Position numbers and translations under genes: made by a program. DNA of 49,916 nt, taken from an uncultured Eubacteriales bacterium. GTDB taxonomy: Bacteria; Bacillota; Clostridia; Oscillospirales; Acutalibacteraceae. The stretch covers positions 1-49,916 of the forward strand of contig CASPLG010000010.1 of assembly GCA_949422855.1 (NCBI GenBank), written 5' to 3'. The notes beneath the pieces were generated by a model. That model did not search any database and had not been told where the DNA came from. It saw only the letters and a program-made list of their open reading frames with translations. The stretch's first letter is position 1. Every line of letters starts with the position of its first letter. Shown in pieces: positions 15,889-24,914 of this stretch.

Positions 15889-16365
15889 ATGGCCGTGTTA
15901 TTTTCAAGATTATGTAATGTTAAAAAAGGATCCAATAGGTGTGTGGTGTTATTTGCACTGTGTGGTGTGATGATGCCCTCCGGTTATGCTGCTGCTCAAG
16001 ATAGTAGTGTATTTATTTCTAAAAATGGGGCAGTTTATCATGATATAAGTAATCAATTAAAGCTGTATAGTGAAAAGACCGGAAAAGATATTGATTTAGC
16101 AAGAGTAGACAGCCTAACAGACCGGTTTAACGACTCAGTGCACAAGAAACTATGCGAGATTTTAGAAAAGAAGAAAAAGGCGATGTCGCCACAGAATTTA
16201 AAAGTCTATGCTGAAAAACTGCAGCAAAATATGAACTTATCAATACATATGGTGATTTCTGAGGTAATGAGCAATATTTCTTCCGGCCAAAAAATAGATG
16301 TCGAATCATTGGGAGAAAAATTCGTTGAGGATGCGGTAGTGAAGACTGATCTACAACTTAAGTGA
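15889..16365 (+). CDS. Secreted protein of unknown function
   Basis: A 158-residue protein not recognised by me. A long N region is followed by a hydrophobic core (CVVLFALCGVMM) and a likely signal peptidase I site after Ala36 in YAAAQDSS. The mature part of about 120 residues is helical and rich in lysine and glutamate, with no cysteine pair or catalytic motif. The start ATG follows AGAGGGG with tight spacing. It lies 55 bp after alr and before a hairpin, so it ends the alr transcript if there is readthrough. Confidence 0.75.
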   Translation: MAVLFSRLCNVKKGSNRCVVLFALCGVMMPSGYAAAQDSSVFISKNGAVYHDISNQLKLYSEKTGKDIDLARVDSLTDRFNDSVHKKLCEILEKKKKAMSPQNLKVYAEKLQQNMNLSIHMVISEVMSNISSGQKIDVESLGEKFVEDAVVKTDLQLK

Positions 16366-16398
16366 TTTTTGTCAGTTTGGCTATATGATAGCAAAGGG

Positions 16399-16432
16399 AA
16401 GATACAGAGCTTTGAGAGGCTCTGTATCTTTG
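16399..16432 (+). terminator. Strong hairpin after the secreted-protein gene
   Basis: A perfect 12-bp stem pairs AAGATACAGAGC (16399-16410) with GCTCTGTATCTT (16419-16430) around an 8-nt loop. Only one further T follows, so it terminates by structure rather than by a long T-tract. Confidence 0.6.
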
Positions 16433-16696
16433 GCATAAAACACAAATAATAAATCATGTTTGTTATAATTATAGTTATATATACGTATTTTGGAAATTTC
16501 ACTAATACATTCTTGATTTGTCGATATATTTGGATATATCATAGTATATATGAAAACTAAATTGTAAATTATTTGTCTATTTGTATAGATTTTTGCGATA
16601 TTATTCCTGACAAGCGTGATAATGCACGATGGGTATATTAGCGTTTGGCAAAGGTCAATCTTTGGTATTTTGAACTAGCTAAGTCTTGCATTAAAT
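16433..16696. other. Intergenic region before rsmH, no gene seen
   Basis: About 280 bp between the hairpin and rsmH. It is AT-rich and holds a small palindrome (GATATAT, 4-nt loop, ATATATC near 16522-16539). No convincing promoter with standard spacing was found and no mraZ is present, although mraZ often precedes rsmH. Confidence 0.4.
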
Positions 16697-16712
16697 GAGG
16701 GAGGTCAAAAAT

Positions 16713-17639
16713 TTGGAATTTAAACATAAGACCGTTTTACTGGGGGAAACTTTACAGATGCTCAATGTTAGAGAGGATGGCATTTATTTAGACGGTACAT
16801 CTGGGGGGGGAGGATGTTCTTTGGCCATTGCTTCCAAGCTTTCCGATAAAGGCCGGCTTGTCTGTCTTGATAGGGATCCCGATGCTGTTGAGGCTTGTAC
16901 TAAGCGACTGAAAAATTATAATCAAGCGCAAGTAATCAATTCAAATTTTGCAAGAATGAAAGAGGTTCTAGCTGGGCTGGATATTAAAGGCGTGGACGGT
17001 GTGGTATTGGATCTGGGTGTATCATCTTATCAGCTAGATAATCCTGAAAGAGGTTTTTCTTATCATAAGGACGCTCCTTTAGACATGAGAATGAGTAAGA
17101 GTGGAAGAACTGCCGCAGATTTAGTAAATGATCTTAACAGTGAATCTCTTGCACATATTATAAGTAAGTATGGCGAAGAAAGATATGCGTCACGAATTGC
17201 ACGGGTGATAGTAAATGAGCGTATTAAAGGGCCCATTCTTACAACCTCGCAATTAGCAGAAATCACAAAGAAATCAGTACCGGCGGCAGTGCGAAGAGAG
17301 GGACACCCGGCGAGAAAAACTTTTCAGGCGTTGAGAATTTGTGTGAATTCAGAGCTTGACAATCTCTCAGAGGGACTTAGTGCAGCATTCGATGTTCTTA
17401 ATCCGGGAGGAAGACTTGTGGTGATATCCTTTCATTCCTTGGAAGATAGAATGGTGAAGAGCAAAATGAAAGAGTGGGGTATGGGATGCGTGTGTCCGGG
17501 TGATTTTCCTGTCTGTACGTGCGGTAAAAAACCCAAGGTTAAGATCATAACTAAAAAAGCAATTGAGCCTTCTGAAAGAGAGATGCAAGAAAATCCGCGT
17601 AGCAGAAGTGCAAAGATGAGAGTCTGTGAGAAAGTCTAG
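16713..17639 (+). CDS. rsmH: 16S rRNA (cytosine1402-N4)-methyltransferase
   Basis: SAM-dependent methyltransferase (RsmH, MraW) acting on the ribosomal decoding site. The N terminus FKHKTVLLGETLQML, the SAM loop DGTSGGGGCS, LDRDPDA, and the C-terminal VVISFHSLEDRMVK are characteristic. Start TTG 16713 was chosen because GGGAGG sits about 8 bp upstream of it and because relatives begin with MEFKH. The in-frame ATG at 16695 lies upstream of that ribosome site and lacks one of its own. It is the first gene of a short division cluster with an ftsL-like gene and spoVD/ftsI. Confidence 0.94.
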   Translation: MEFKHKTVLLGETLQMLNVREDGIYLDGTSGGGGCSLAIASKLSDKGRLVCLDRDPDAVEACTKRLKNYNQAQVINSNFARMKEVLAGLDIKGVDGVVLDLGVSSYQLDNPERGFSYHKDAPLDMRMSKSGRTAADLVNDLNSESLAHIISKYGEERYASRIARVIVNERIKGPILTTSQLAEITKKSVPAAVRREGHPARKTFQALRICVNSELDNLSEGLSAAFDVLNPGGRLVVISFHSLEDRMVKSKMKEWGMGCVCPGDFPVCTCGKKPKVKIITKKAIEPSEREMQENPRSRSAKMRVCEKV

Positions 17640-17770
17640 GTAATATAGTTATATGCAAAAAGTACATGTGGTATACGTAAAAAAATGAAAATTTCCATAA
17701 AATAGGTGCAAACAAAGAAAACAATATTTGGTTTTATTATAAAGAAATAGATATTTTGAGGTGTTATTTG

Positions 17771-18232
17771 ATGTACAATAGAAATGCTGCTTATGATCTG
17801 TCATTATTTAAGGGAAAATCTGAAAAAGGTAAACTCATAAAACTTAACGTGGACAAACTCAAGCGCGTTAGAGCTTGGAATGCACAACTTTCGCTTGTGT
17901 TTACCGGAATGATGTTCTGCGGGTCAGTAGCGCTGGGGGTTTCGACGTTCATAATGGGACAGGCCCAGCTTGCAGAGTGTACAGAGGAGATTACTCAGCT
18001 TTCGAAGAAGTGCCAGGAAAACGAGGGGGTTTATACGCAGCTGTGTATGAAGAAAAAGTGTGAAATTTCAAAGGATGGGCTTGCAGAGAGAATTGAAAAT
18101 CAGTACAATATGCGCAAGAATAGCACTGTGGAGTACATAAACGTTATGAATTGCAATAAGGCCGAAAAGAACAGCAGTGGGGGTATGTTTGAAAATGTGA
18201 AGAGGCATTGGAATAACTTGTTTGGTGTTTAA
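17771..18232 (+). CDS. ftsL: FtsL-like division protein
   Basis: A 153-residue single-pass membrane protein between rsmH and a class B PBP, the usual place of ftsL. A basic cytoplasmic region is followed by a transmembrane segment near residues 40-64 (LSLVFTGMMFCGSVALGVST). A heptad-like extracytoplasmic region follows (LAECTEEITQLSKKC and on). FtsL works with DivIC and the PBP in septal peptidoglycan synthesis. FtsL proteins diverge strongly in sequence, so the name rests on topology and location. The start ATG at 17771 follows GAGGTG. The C-terminal part is longer than in many FtsL proteins and has several cysteines. Confidence 0.7.
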   Translation: MYNRNAAYDLSLFKGKSEKGKLIKLNVDKLKRVRAWNAQLSLVFTGMMFCGSVALGVSTFIMGQAQLAECTEEITQLSKKCQENEGVYTQLCMKKKCEISKDGLAERIENQYNMRKNSTVEYINVMNCNKAEKNSSGGMFENVKRHWNNLFGV

Positions 18233-18251
18233 ATAAATATAAAGTAAGAAA

Positions 18252-18284
18252 AAGAGTTAAGATGGTGTCTTGGCTCTTGCTTTT
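18252..18284 (+). terminator. Terminator-like hairpin between ftsL and spoVD
   Basis: AAGAGTTAAGA (18252-18262) pairs with TCTTGGCTCTT (18268-18278), 11 bp including two G-U pairs, loop TGGTG, followed by GCTTTTGG. It could reduce readthrough into the PBP gene and so allow separate control. Confidence 0.5.
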
Positions 18285-18324
18285 GGTTTGAAGGAGTGCC
18301 TAATACTGAAATGGAGGCTATGAA

Positions 18325-20544
18325 TTGGCTAAAGGAACTACTGTAAGAATGCACCGGAGATCTTTGATAGTTTTAGCTTTGCTGTCTGTTGTAGGGTTTC
18401 TTATGCTTGTGTTAAGGCTGGTAAAACTTCAAATCGTACAGGGTGAAGAGTTGCAAAAAATGGCGTCCGAACAACAGCTTGCAGATACAAAAATAAATGC
18501 ACAAAGAGGAACAATATTTGACAGAAACATGAAACCTTTAGCTCAAAGTGCGACGGTTTGGACGGTTGTATTAGAGCCTGCTTACCTCAAAACGGAAAAA
18601 ACGAAGGAATTAGTCTGCAATGGGCTCCACGAGATTCTTGGGATAGAAAAAGAAAAGCTTATGGAACTAGCAAGCAAAAGAAGCTGCTATGTAGTTGTGA
18701 AAAAGAAAATCGACAGCGACACAAAGGATAAAATCATATCTTTTATGACTGCAAATAAAATCTCAAGTGGAATCAGACTTATCGAGGATTATAAAAGATA
18801 TTATCCATTCGGAAAGTTTGCATCTGCGGTATTGGGGTTTACCGGTGCGGATAGTCAGGGACTTTCAGGCATTGAAGCTTTTTATGATAAGGTCTTAAGG
18901 GGGGAGGAAGGCCATGTTGTTACAGCTCAAAATGCCATAGGTACGGATATGCCTTTTGATTATGAACAGATGATTCCGGCTAAGAACGGAAAAAGCCTTA
19001 GGCTGACGATAGATGAAACCATACAAAGAATTGCCGAGAAGAATCTGCGTGAGGGGATATTAAATAATAAGGTGATGAATAGGGCTGTGATAATAGTCAT
19101 GGATGTAAAAACGGGTGAAATACTTGCCATGGCTGTAGAAGATGGTTTTGACCCAAATGAACCATTTAAGCTTCCTGATGATGAAGTTAAACGTATTGAG
19201 GAGCTGCCGCAAGAAGAGCGTTCCAAGGCGAAAAATGAAGCACTGGGGAAGCAGTGGAGAAATAAGGCTGTAAGTGATGTATATTACCCGGGTTCAGTAT
19301 TTAAGATGGTTGTTGCAGCTACGGCTATTGAACTGGGTTTAGTGGACGAAAATACACCATTTCACTGCTCAGGAGCAATAAAGCCTTGTGAAGGGGTTCG
19401 CCCCATTAAGTGCCATAAAAGGGGAGGGCACGGTGCACAGAATTTTGTTGAAGCACTTTGTCATTCTTGCAACCCGGCATTTATCATGACGGGGCAGAAA
19501 ATTGGAACAGAAAAGTTCTTTGAGTACTACAAACTTTTCGGTTTTCATGAAAAATCAGGAATAGACCTTCCGGGAGAAGCATCAGATTTATTTTTCAATG
19601 CCGATGGGAGCATGTCGGTTACTGATCTTGCAGTGGCATCGATTGGACAAAATTTCGGAATTACTCCGATACAAATGGTAACTGCTGCATCAGCGATAGC
19701 AAACGGTGGAGTACTTGTTAAGCCTCATCTTGTAAAAGAGCAGCTCGATGAAAACGGGAATATTTTTCAAGCTGTAGAGATGACTGAAAGAAGAAGGGTT
19801 ATATCTGAAAGTACATCTAAAAGAGTAATCGACATGTTGCATCGTAATGCTACAACAGGTTCGGCTCGAAATGCCTATGTTCCCGGATATAGAGTCGCAG
19901 GAAAGACGGGAACTTCGGAAAAGATTGGTCTAAGCGGTCCTCAGGGTAAGGACTATATATCGTCATTTTGTGGATTTGCTCCTGCCGATGACCCGAAAAT
20001 CGCTATGCTGGTGTTTTTTGATACTCCAAAGGGCGAGTTTTATTATGGGTCAGCGGTTGCTGCACCGGTGTTTGCAAAGGCAATGCGTGAAATCTTACCG
20101 TACATAGGTATAGAGAAAAAGTACACTGAGGAGGAAATGGAAAAACTTGAAACCTCGACACCGGAACTGGTTGGCAAAAAGGTATATGAAGCACGTGATA
20201 TTGTACAAAATGAGTCATTAACACCTATTATTGTCGGAGATGGGGATGAGGTTGTCAGTCAGCTGCCGCAGGCATCGGAACGAATCCCTAAGGGTGGTAC
20301 AGTTGTTATATATACTAATGGGGACTCAGATAAAACAAAGACCAAAGTTCCGAAATTAGTAGGTATGTCAGTTTACGGAGCAAATAAAGCTGCGGCAGTA
20401 GCAAATATCAATATTAAGATAGTTGGTGCAGGTGCAGCTCAGGAGGGATTGATATCTGTAAGCCAGGACATTCCTGAGGGCACAGAGGTTCCTATAGGAA
20501 GTGTTGTTACGGTAAATTTTGTTCATGATGATCAGGTAAGGTAG
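18325..20544 (+). CDS. spoVD: Class B penicillin-binding protein with PASTA domains (SpoVD/FtsI type)
   Basis: A 739-residue membrane-anchored transpeptidase. Residues 13-37 form the membrane anchor. The dimerisation domain contains RGTIFDRN. The transpeptidase motifs are SVFK (Ser324 nucleophile, Lys327), SCN (381-383) and KTGT (527-530). Two PASTA domains occupy about 611-670 and 675-739. SpoVD crosslinks spore cortex in Bacillus, while FtsI/Pbp2B serves division; with only one such gene here the role cannot be fixed. TTG at 18325 was chosen because TGGAGGC lies about 7 bp upstream and the nearby ATG is out of frame. Murein precursor genes that often follow are absent. Confidence 0.93.
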   Translation: MAKGTTVRMHRRSLIVLALLSVVGFLMLVLRLVKLQIVQGEELQKMASEQQLADTKINAQRGTIFDRNMKPLAQSATVWTVVLEPAYLKTEKTKELVCNGLHEILGIEKEKLMELASKRSCYVVVKKKIDSDTKDKIISFMTANKISSGIRLIEDYKRYYPFGKFASAVLGFTGADSQGLSGIEAFYDKVLRGEEGHVVTAQNAIGTDMPFDYEQMIPAKNGKSLRLTIDETIQRIAEKNLREGILNNKVMNRAVIIVMDVKTGEILAMAVEDGFDPNEPFKLPDDEVKRIEELPQEERSKAKNEALGKQWRNKAVSDVYYPGSVFKMVVAATAIELGLVDENTPFHCSGAIKPCEGVRPIKCHKRGGHGAQNFVEALCHSCNPAFIMTGQKIGTEKFFEYYKLFGFHEKSGIDLPGEASDLFFNADGSMSVTDLAVASIGQNFGITPIQMVTAASAIANGGVLVKPHLVKEQLDENGNIFQAVEMTERRRVISESTSKRVIDMLHRNATTGSARNAYVPGYRVAGKTGTSEKIGLSGPQGKDYISSFCGFAPADDPKIAMLVFFDTPKGEFYYGSAVAAPVFAKAMREILPYIGIEKKYTEEEMEKLETSTPELVGKKVYEARDIVQNESLTPIIVGDGDEVVSQLPQASERIPKGGTVVIYTNGDSDKTKTKVPKLVGMSVYGANKAAAVANINIKIVGAGAAQEGLISVSQDIPEGTEVPIGSVVTVNFVHDDQVR

Positions 20545-20619
20545 CGGGGGTTTACCCAAAAGGCCTTTTTCTGGTAATCTAAAAAATTCTATCTTTTAAT
20601 CTGTTTGTGTTTATTTGAA

Positions 20620-20648
20620 TTGACAAAACTGGGTATAAAATGTATAAT
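20620..20648 (+). promoter_or_regulatory. Consensus promoter of hinT
   Basis: TTGACA (20620-20625) and TATAAT (20643-20648) are both perfect consensus hexamers at 17-bp spacing. This predicts strong constitutive transcription of hinT and possibly of the genes that follow. Confidence 0.85.
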
Positions 20649-20682
20649 GGTTAAGATTGAACTGTAGTATAAGAGGTAATTT

Positions 20683-21021
20683 ATGGGTTGTGTATTTTGT
20701 AAAATAATTTCAAAAAAGATTTCTTCAGATGTTATATACGAAGATGACAACATTGTTGCATTCAATGATTTATCACCGGTTGCACCAGTGCATTTTCTTG
20801 TTATTCCAAAGATTCATATTAGCAGTGCGGATGAGATTTGTGATGAAAATAAATATATTATATCAGAAATTTTCGGTCATATTCCGTTAATATGCAGAAA
20901 TCTGGGGTTAAATGGCGAATATAGGATTGTGAATAATTGTGGCAAAATGGCAGGGCAAACGGTTAATCACATCCATTTTCATGTTTTGTCGGGTCGGGAG
21001 TTTGGTTGGCCGCCAGGTTGA
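20683..21021 (+). CDS. hinT: HIT-family nucleotide hydrolase
   Basis: A 112-residue histidine-triad protein, probably a purine nucleoside phosphoramidase or related adenylate hydrolase. The N terminus CVFCKIISKKI and the triad NHIHFHVL (His96, His98, His100, with His98 the expected nucleophile) are diagnostic. Length is normal. A strong promoter lies 34 bp upstream. The phosphoribosyltransferase gene starts 34 bp downstream, so the two are probably cotranscribed. Confidence 0.94.
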   Translation: MGCVFCKIISKKISSDVIYEDDNIVAFNDLSPVAPVHFLVIPKIHISSADEICDENKYIISEIFGHIPLICRNLGLNGEYRIVNNCGKMAGQTVNHIHFHVLSGREFGWPPG

Positions 21022-21055
21022 TTTGTTGTGGACTATTTGTCTAGGGAAAGGATAA

Positions 21056-21610
21056 GTGCTTTTTATGGGTGAGAAGTATTCTTTGAAAGTTGCAGGGTGT
21101 GTGAGAGAGTTACCTTTGTGCAGCGTGGATGAAAAAACTAAGATAGCCGCATTTATTATGTTTGGAGATGTTGAGCTCACAGTGAAAGCTGCTCGTGAGC
21201 TTTTGAAACTTTGTCCGGAGCACGATATATTGATTACTGCGGAAGCAAAAGGTATACCTCTTTGCTACGAGATGGCACGACAAAATAATAAAAAGTATGT
21301 TGTTGCACGAAAAGGAATTAAGCTGTATATGAACAATCCGGTACATGTGAAGGTAAAGTCTATTACTACAGCACGGTTCCAGAACCTTTACTTATCAGAG
21401 AGCGATTTTGAATATATAAAAGATAAAAAGGTTCTTGTAGTTGATGACGTTGTAAGTACAGGTGAGTCTTTGACGGCTATTGAGACGCTGGTTAATAAAG
21501 CAGGTGGGCATGTTGTTGGGAGGGCATGTGTGCTGGCAGAAGGAAACGCAGCGTACAGGGCAGATATAATTTTTCTTGAAACATTGCCCGTATTTAGCAG
21601 CAATTGCTAG
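21056..21610 (+). CDS. Phosphoribosyltransferase, adenine PRT-like
   Basis: A 184-residue type I phosphoribosyltransferase. The PRPP-binding motif is VLVVDDVVSTGESLTAIETL. DILITAEAKGIPLCYEMARQ corresponds to the conserved segment of Apt that contacts PRPP and the base. Overall it resembles the Apt/Xpt branch; the exact base is uncertain. GTG at 21056 follows AAAGGAT at reasonable spacing, whereas ATG at 21065 is farther from any ribosome site. It is preceded by hinT and followed by comEC. Confidence 0.85.
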   Translation: MLFMGEKYSLKVAGCVRELPLCSVDEKTKIAAFIMFGDVELTVKAARELLKLCPEHDILITAEAKGIPLCYEMARQNNKKYVVARKGIKLYMNNPVHVKVKSITTARFQNLYLSESDFEYIKDKKVLVVDDVVSTGESLTAIETLVNKAGGHVVGRACVLAEGNAAYRADIIFLETLPVFSSNC

Positions 21611-21646
21611 TATGTTTAGACGTTAAAACGCAGGGAGTTATTGATT

Positions 21647-23869
21647 ATGCGATTTTTTGCAGTAGTTGGGTTTACATATTTGATTACTCTTATAATCGCG
21701 AATTTTGTTGTAAATACTCATTATCTAATAATATTTTTTGTTTTAGTGTTTCTTTTTTCTGCTCTCATGAATGACGCCCAAAAAAGAAAAACATTTAGAT
21801 TGGTTTCTATGATCGGTATTGGTGCAGCTTTTGTTTATTTGATAAACTACAATGCTAACATAAAATCTATCAGAAATATTTCAGATATGGATTTGACTAT
21901 AACAGGAAAAATAGTAGAATTGCCGGCTAAAAGAGATACTGGCGGATATCGGTATACTATGTGGGTGGAAAGATCAAGTAGTATAGAAATACCACATCCC
22001 TTCAAAGTTATGCTATGTACCTCAAATCCAATAGAAGCCGAGGTTTATGACGGTATAACCTGTGACATACATACCTTTGTGCCAGAAAACACGCCTGAAT
22101 TTCCGGCTGAGAGTTTTTATAGAGCTAAGGGGATATATTTACAGGCTTTTTTGTATGAACATAGGCCCATAAAAGTTGACTCACCCGTTTCGATAATTAT
22201 GCCGTTTTATTATTATGTATTGAGAGTTCGGCAAAGACTGATTTTAATTATAGATTCTTGTTTTCCAAAAGAGCAGGCATCTGTTATCAATGGGATGTTT
22301 CTAGGTAATCGAAATTTTCTTTCCAAGGATATGAGAGTCAGTTTGGAAAGATCAGGAGTATATCATCTGTTTGCCGTATCTGGGGTACATATATCTATAC
22401 TATCGGGGATTTTTGTTACAATATTTAAAACAATGCGTTTAAACAGCAAAAAAATATATGTTTTGACTGCGATTGTGATTTTTCTGTTTATGGCGCTGAC
22501 CGGTTTTACTCCGTCTGTAATGAGATCCGGTATCATATCTGTAGTATATTTTTTGGGAGAAATATTTTTTAGAAAAGCGGATTCAATAAACTCTACAGGT
22601 CTTGCTGTTCTTTTTATTACTCTGTTTAATCCTGATGCCAGTATGGATATTGCACTATGGCTTTCCGTAACTGCTACTTTGGGAATTATAATTCTAACAC
22701 CGAAACTTTACAATTTACTCAGAGAAAAAGGTGTGTTTGCTAAACACAACAATAAGTTTCTAAATAGTATAATAAATTCAGTTTTAGTTACAGTGTCGGC
22801 CAACATGGCTACATTTCCTATATTGGTTTTTTGCTTCAAAAAAATTTCAACGGTAACTATTATATCTAATGTTTTGCTGATTTTCCCGGTGACAATCATA
22901 TTGTTCTTGGTAGTTTTACTGATTTTGTTATGTGTTTTACGTTTACCGGCTTTTATTGTGCTGCCCGTTAAACTGTCATGTGGAATATTGATAAATTACG
23001 TAATATTTATCGTTAAAACTCTGTCTTCTTTAAGTATAGCTTTAATATCCTTAGACTACCCTTACATAAAAGTATGGTGTTTGATTGTTTTGACTCTTAC
23101 CTGCGCACTCTATTTGTTTAAGAAACTATATTGCATGTATAGGGCATTAGTGCTATTTTCATTAATGCTTTTTGCTATCCTCTATTTTTTGCATCGTATT
23201 AAAATGACTGATTTAACACGTATATCTGTACTCAATTCAGGTGAAGGCTGCTCGTTAGTGTGCAGTAAAAATAATGCTAACGTAGCTATATTTAATATTG
23301 GTAAAAAAACAAATACGCAAGCGATATTGGATTATTTAAGCAGCACTAATATATTCAAAATAGAGAATTTGATTTTGACCGGGTACTCTGATGAAAATTT
23401 ACAGTTTATTAATAATTTTATTAGCGTTTATGGTGTGAAAAATGTAGTGAATACATCTGATAATAAACAAATTGCCTATTATGACGACAGGATAAAGATA
23501 TTTAATGAGCAATTTAGTTCAAAGCTTTTTGAAGATTCGGATTTCTCAATAAAAAAGATAAATGGTATGCAATACTATTTTATTAATATATTGGATGTAA
23601 AAATCATAGTTTGTCCAAACGGAGGGGATGCAGAAAATATTTCTGAATCTCTGCGTACATGTGATGTTTTCGTTACGGGAGGATTCCCCTCCAACTATGA
23701 TAAAACAAATTGTTTATATGCTATTTTATCGATGTCTAAAAAAGATCTTGAGATGGTAGCTAATAAAATAAAAAATGAGGATAAAAATTTTTTATATACA
23801 GCACTTCAAGGTACTGTTTATATTGATGTAAATAGATCAGGAAAATTGAGTGTCGGGAGGAGGATTTAA
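21647..23869 (+). CDS. comEC: ComEC/Rec2-family DNA uptake channel protein with degenerate C-terminal domain
   Basis: A polytopic membrane protein of 740 residues. It has N-terminal hydrophobic segments, an OB-fold-like part (ITGKIVELPAKRDTGGYRYT), and the Competence domain with the signature LFAVSGVHISILSG and about eight membrane helices. In competent bacteria ComEC moves single-stranded DNA across the membrane. The C-terminal domain normally resembles metallo-beta-lactamase with DVGQGD and THxHxDH; here the matching places read NSGEGC and LTGYSDENL, so the metal site appears lost. No comEA is adjacent. ATG 21647 follows CAGGGAG. The next gene, holA, begins immediately after its stop, an order common in Bacillota. 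Confidence 0.9.
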   Translation: MRFFAVVGFTYLITLIIANFVVNTHYLIIFFVLVFLFSALMNDAQKRKTFRLVSMIGIGAAFVYLINYNANIKSIRNISDMDLTITGKIVELPAKRDTGGYRYTMWVERSSSIEIPHPFKVMLCTSNPIEAEVYDGITCDIHTFVPENTPEFPAESFYRAKGIYLQAFLYEHRPIKVDSPVSIIMPFYYYVLRVRQRLILIIDSCFPKEQASVINGMFLGNRNFLSKDMRVSLERSGVYHLFAVSGVHISILSGIFVTIFKTMRLNSKKIYVLTAIVIFLFMALTGFTPSVMRSGIISVVYFLGEIFFRKADSINSTGLAVLFITLFNPDASMDIALWLSVTATLGIIILTPKLYNLLREKGVFAKHNNKFLNSIINSVLVTVSANMATFPILVFCFKKISTVTIISNVLLIFPVTIILFLVVLLILLCVLRLPAFIVLPVKLSCGILINYVIFIVKTLSSLSIALISLDYPYIKVWCLIVLTLTCALYLFKKLYCMYRALVLFSLMLFAILYFLHRIKMTDLTRISVLNSGEGCSLVCSKNNANVAIFNIGKKTNTQAILDYLSSTNIFKIENLILTGYSDENLQFINNFISVYGVKNVVNTSDNKQIAYYDDRIKIFNEQFSSKLFEDSDFSIKKINGMQYYFINILDVKIIVCPNGGDAENISESLRTCDVFVTGGFPSNYDKTNCLYAILSMSKKDLEMVANKIKNEDKNFLYTALQGTVYIDVNRSGKLSVGRRI

Positions 23870-24910
23870 ATGGCAAAAGTTTCATATACAGAATTTAAAA
23901 AGAGAATTTCTTTAGGAAAATTTGACAAAGTATATTTATTTTACGGTGATGAAAAATATCTAATAAAAAAAGGTGAGGAATTAGTATCAAAAAAAATAGA
24001 AAATAAAAATCAATTCAATTTTATGAAAGTAGACGCAGAAGAAATCGACTTTGCCATGCTAGAGGTTTACATAAATACATATCCGATTGGGTGTTCAAAA
24101 AAATGCGTTGTGATAAAAAACATTGATTTTAGCCAACTGAGTGCAGATTTTTTTTCTGAGTTTACAAAGCTCATTAAGAATATGCCTGATTTTTCCATTA
24201 TAATAATAAGCCAGTTTGTAAATAGTTCAGAAATAAAAAAGTCCGCAAAATTGTTGAAACTCATTTCTTTGATTTCTCCTTATGCATGTGTTGTGGAAGT
24301 GCTGCTTAAAGACAACACAGACTTAGAGAAACAGATAATTCGTTTGGCTGAAAAGCGTGGAAAATCAATGTCTTATGATGTTGCTCAGGAGATTGTAAGC
24401 AGGTGCGGCAGAGACATTTATTTTCTTTACAACGAGGTCGATAAATTATGTGCATTTGAAAAATCTGATACAATATCAGAAAAGTCAGTTTGTGCTATTA
24501 CGACAGAAATTACGGAGCATAATGTTTTCTCAATGTGCAATGCGTTATTATCCGGAAATTACCGTGATATGTATAAAAAACTTGATGATCTTTTTTACAA
24601 TAATGAGAATCCAATTCTTATTCTATCCGCACTTGCAAGCAATTATGTTGATATATTCAGGGTTAAGTCTGCAATAAGAAGTTCAATTGATCCATATGAG
24701 CTCGGGGAAATGTTTGATTACAAAGGTAAGAAATTCAAGATTGATATGGCTTACAAAAACGCCGGAAAAGTGCAATGGAATAAAATAAAATATAGCATAG
24801 ATGAGATAATAAAAGCCGATGTACAATTAAAGACTTCACCATTATGGCCAAGAGTGGTAATAGATATTTTGTTAGCAAAGCTTATAAGGATAAAAAAAGG
24901 AAGGGGCTAA
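23870..24910 (+). CDS. holA: DNA polymerase III delta subunit
   Basis: A 346-residue clamp-loader subunit that opens the beta clamp. The N-terminal VYLFYGDEKYLIKKGEELV and the C-terminal alpha-helical collar region (NENPILILSALASNYVDIFR) are characteristic of HolA. Conservation in this family is low and there is no active ATPase site, as expected for delta. The start ATG immediately follows the comEC stop, with GGGAGGAGG as ribosome site. Length is typical. Confidence 0.9.
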   Translation: MAKVSYTEFKKRISLGKFDKVYLFYGDEKYLIKKGEELVSKKIENKNQFNFMKVDAEEIDFAMLEVYINTYPIGCSKKCVVIKNIDFSQLSADFFSEFTKLIKNMPDFSIIIISQFVNSSEIKKSAKLLKLISLISPYACVVEVLLKDNTDLEKQIIRLAEKRGKSMSYDVAQEIVSRCGRDIYFLYNEVDKLCAFEKSDTISEKSVCAITTEITEHNVFSMCNALLSGNYRDMYKKLDDLFYNNENPILILSALASNYVDIFRVKSAIRSSIDPYELGEMFDYKGKKFKIDMAYKNAGKVQWNKIKYSIDEIIKADVQLKTSPLWPRVVIDILLAKLIRIKKGRG

Positions 24911-24914
24911 TGAA

